A stretch of 64,000 nt of DNA from Streptomyces sp. MNU76 (GTDB lineage: Bacteria; Actinomycetota; Actinomycetes; Streptomycetales; Streptomycetaceae), in assembly GCF_020982545.1 (NCBI RefSeq), contig NZ_JAJKLK010000003.1, positions 930,001 to 994,000 of the forward strand, given 5' to 3'. The position numbers and the translations under genes are program-made. Each line of letters starts with the position of its first letter. Within the stretch, counting starts at the first letter, position 1. Under the pieces are notes generated by a model. The model worked only from the letters and a program-made list of their open reading frames with translations, ran no database searches and was not told the DNA's origin. Below, in pieces: positions 62,578 through 64,000 of the stretch.

Positions 62578-63570
62578 GTGCAACCGACGATCGCGTGTGT
62601 CGTGCCGTGTCACAACGAGGAGGCCGCCGTCGGCAAGGTGGTGCGCGACCTGAGGATGGCGCTCCCCGAGGCGGACATCTACGTGTACGACAACGCCTCG
62701 ACCGACCGCACGGTGGAGGTCGCCCGGGCAGCGGGCGCGATCGTCCGTCAGGAACCGCGCAAGGGAAAGGGCAACGTCATCCGGCGGGCCTTCGCCGATG
62801 TCGACGCCGACGCCCTGCTGCTCATCGACGGCGACGACACCTACGACGCGTCCCGGGCACGCGACCTGGTCGACCTGCTCTTCGAGGGGCCGTACGACCA
62901 GGTGGTCGGCGCCCGCCGGGAGACCGTCAGCGAGGCCTACCGGGTGGGGCACGCGACCGGCAACAGGCTGCTCACCGGCGCGGTGCGGTTCCTGTTCGGC
63001 AACGACGTGACCGACATGCTGAGCGGCTACCGCGTCTTCTCGCGCCGCTTCGTCAAGTCCTTCCCGGCGCTGGCCCGCCAGTTCGAGACCGAGACCGAGA
63101 TGACCATCCACGCGCTCCACCTCCGGCTGCCCACGGCCGAGGTGGAGGTGGACTACCGGGTCAGACCCGCCGGGAGCGAGAGCAAACTGCGCACCTTCCG
63201 GGACGGCTGGCGCATCCTGCGGGTCATCCTCGATCTCGCCCGGCGCGAGCGGCCCTCGCTCGTCCACACCGTGGTCGCGGGAATCCTGGCCTTCGTCTCG
63301 GTCGTCCTCGGCATCCCCGTCATCGCCGAGTTCATCCGCACGGGCACCGTGCCGCGCATCCCCACGGCGATCCTCGCCGCCGCGATCATGACGATCGCCG
63401 TGCTCGTCCTGCTCGTCGGCTACATCCTGGAGTCCTTGATGCGCATGCGTCAGGAACACTCCCGTCTCGTGCACCTGGCCTACGCGGCGCCGGGCCGCCG
63501 ACCTCGCTACACGGGGCACCGGCCGGGCACCGGCCCTGTGCCCGCCAGGAACGTCTCGGGCAGCCGTTGA
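62578..63570 (+). CDS. GT2-family glycosyltransferase with C-terminal membrane helices
   Basis: The 330-residue protein has a GT-A domain: ACVVPCHNEEAAVGKVVRDL, VYDNASTDRTVEVA, LLLIDGDDTYDASRARDLVD with the metal-binding DxD-like motif, and TDMLSGYRVFSRRFVKSFP. Two C-terminal membrane helices follow (VVAGILAFVSVVLGIPVIAE, and TAILAAAIMTIAVLVLLVGY). It resembles polyprenyl-phosphate sugar transferases such as dolichyl-phosphate mannose synthase-type enzymes. With the GtrA-like flippase and the GT-C-like protein it forms a glycan-modification set. AAGGAG lies five bases before the GTG at 62578, which is preferred over the GTG at 62572. Confidence 0.9.
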   Translation: MQPTIACVVPCHNEEAAVGKVVRDLRMALPEADIYVYDNASTDRTVEVARAAGAIVRQEPRKGKGNVIRRAFADVDADALLLIDGDDTYDASRARDLVDLLFEGPYDQVVGARRETVSEAYRVGHATGNRLLTGAVRFLFGNDVTDMLSGYRVFSRRFVKSFPALARQFETETEMTIHALHLRLPTAEVEVDYRVRPAGSESKLRTFRDGWRILRVILDLARRERPSLVHTVVAGILAFVSVVLGIPVIAEFIRTGTVPRIPTAILAAAIMTIAVLVLLVGYILESLMRMRQEHSRLVHLAYAAPGRRPRYTGHRPGTGPVPARNVSGSR

Positions 63571-63588
63571 CCCGGTCCGTCCCGACGC

Positions 63589-63658
63589 CGACGCCGACAC
63601 CGCCGTAGCGCCGGCCGCCGAACCGACGCCGACACCGCCTCAGCGCCGGCCGCCGAAC
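63589..63658. repeat. Tandem 35-base duplication at a gene 3' end
   Basis: Two 35-base units (63589-63623 and 63624-63658) match in 33 positions. The second covers the stop codon and last residues (FGGRR) of the YciI-like gene on the minus strand; the first is non-coding. Confidence 0.75.
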
Positions 63659-64000
63659 TCCCAGTCGTGGACCTCGACGGTGGCGTACCGGTCCGCGGTC
63701 AGGACGGCGCGTGCCGAGTCCGGGTCCGGGGCCCTGAGCAGCACCGCGGTCCCCAGCCACGCGGTGCCGTCGTCGGACAGCAGCGGCCCGTACGCGATCA
63801 GATCGTCCCGGTCGGACGGTACGTCGACGTCGGCGGCCGGCCCCGAGCCGAGGCCGAGCACCAGGTACCGGGTGCCGCCGCCGGCGCCACCCGGAAACTC
63901 CCACATGGTGCGCCCCAGCAGATTCCGCCACCGGCGCAGCAGCACGTCCCGGTACGAGCCCGCCTGGTAGTTGGGCTCGTCGAAGGCGAACGCGCGGGCG
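63640..64000 (-). CDS. YciI-like protein, 5' end outside the window
   Basis: The 120 visible codons are open to the window edge and start FAFDEPNYQAGSYRDVLLRR. They end with a YCII-type ferredoxin-like fold (LIAYGPLLSDDGTAWLGTAV, then LRAPDPDSARAVLTADRYAT and VEVHDWEFGGRR). The domain is common in small cytoplasmic proteins of unknown enzymatic role. The N-terminal part before the domain may belong to the same domain or to a fusion. An internal ATG at 63945 would give 101 residues, but coding sequence clearly continues upstream. Confidence 0.65.
   Translation of the reverse strand, partial: ARAFAFDEPNYQAGSYRDVLLRRWRNLLGRTMWEFPGGAGGGTRYLVLGLGSGPAADVDVPSDRDDLIAYGPLLSDDGTAWLGTAVLLRAPDPDSARAVLTADRYATVEVHDWEFGGRR

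Overview
The window looks like a piece of a Streptomyces chromosome (or a very close relative). The DNA is strongly GC-rich with G/C at almost every third codon position, GTG and TTG starts are common, and the gene content is typical of the genus: SigB/SigF-type sigma factor, ANTAR and MmyB-like regulators, CBM2 cellulases, an actinobacterial formate dehydrogenase split over two genes, and an IS701 element. I saw no rRNA, tRNA, CRISPR array, phage module or antibiotic gene cluster.

Layout. 1-5 kb: the 3'-truncated end of a sensor histidine kinase gene, a DUF418-type membrane acyltransferase, an IS3 remnant, a curious ACTGAAC repeat array, and a pyruvate-oxidase-like ThDP enzyme. 5-13.8 kb: sigma factor, PAS/GAF and ANTAR signalling proteins, a secreted THQP-repeat protein, an aminotransferase-fold protein with no lysine at all, two metallo-beta-lactamase-fold hydrolases, a DedA protein and an orphan serine-recombinase-like domain. 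14-17.8 kb: a membrane phosphodiesterase followed by a MITE and an IS701 element stacked in the centre of what was a perfect terminator palindrome. 17.9-24.9 kb: a MoxR ATPase plus VWA/zincin partner, OsmC, an orphan DnaK whose frame runs on antisense into a regulator, and small genes. 24.9-28.9 kb: regulators, pterin dehydratase, a methyltransferase, and a WYL regulator divergent from a two-gene operon. 28.9-39.8 kb: a plant-cell-wall-degrading island (PL11 rhamnogalacturonan lyase, secreted EEP-fold protein, GH74-CBM2, GH48-CBM2, GH6-CBM2) with two CebR-type operators between the divergent GH48 and GH6 genes. 40-51.8 kb: small redox and methyltransferase genes, a Tat-secreted lyase-like protein, an acyl-CoA synthetase, a LysR/bile-acid-symporter divergon, a DUF4185-type protein and a sialidase with a LamG domain. 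52.2-60.3 kb: an NAD-dependent formate dehydrogenase operon (broken ketopantoate-reductase-like gene, catalytic subunit, NuoEF fusion, 2Fe-2S subunit, fdhD) divergent from an OFA-family oxalate/formate-type transporter and its 45-residue small partner, with a palindromic operator between them. 60.4-64 kb: polytopic glycosyltransferase-like protein, GtrA-like protein, GT2 glycosyltransferase and a YciI-like protein that runs off the end.

Two themes cut across the window. First, short palindromic repeats are active in genome remodelling: one family sits at gene 3' ends and even encodes a protein tail, and a second family has inserted in frame, in the same phase, into two unrelated secreted proteins and also lies in the MITE. 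Second, about eight genes carry single-frame breaks at or near G/C runs. Several of these are probably sequencing errors, so calls of pseudogenes here need the reads.
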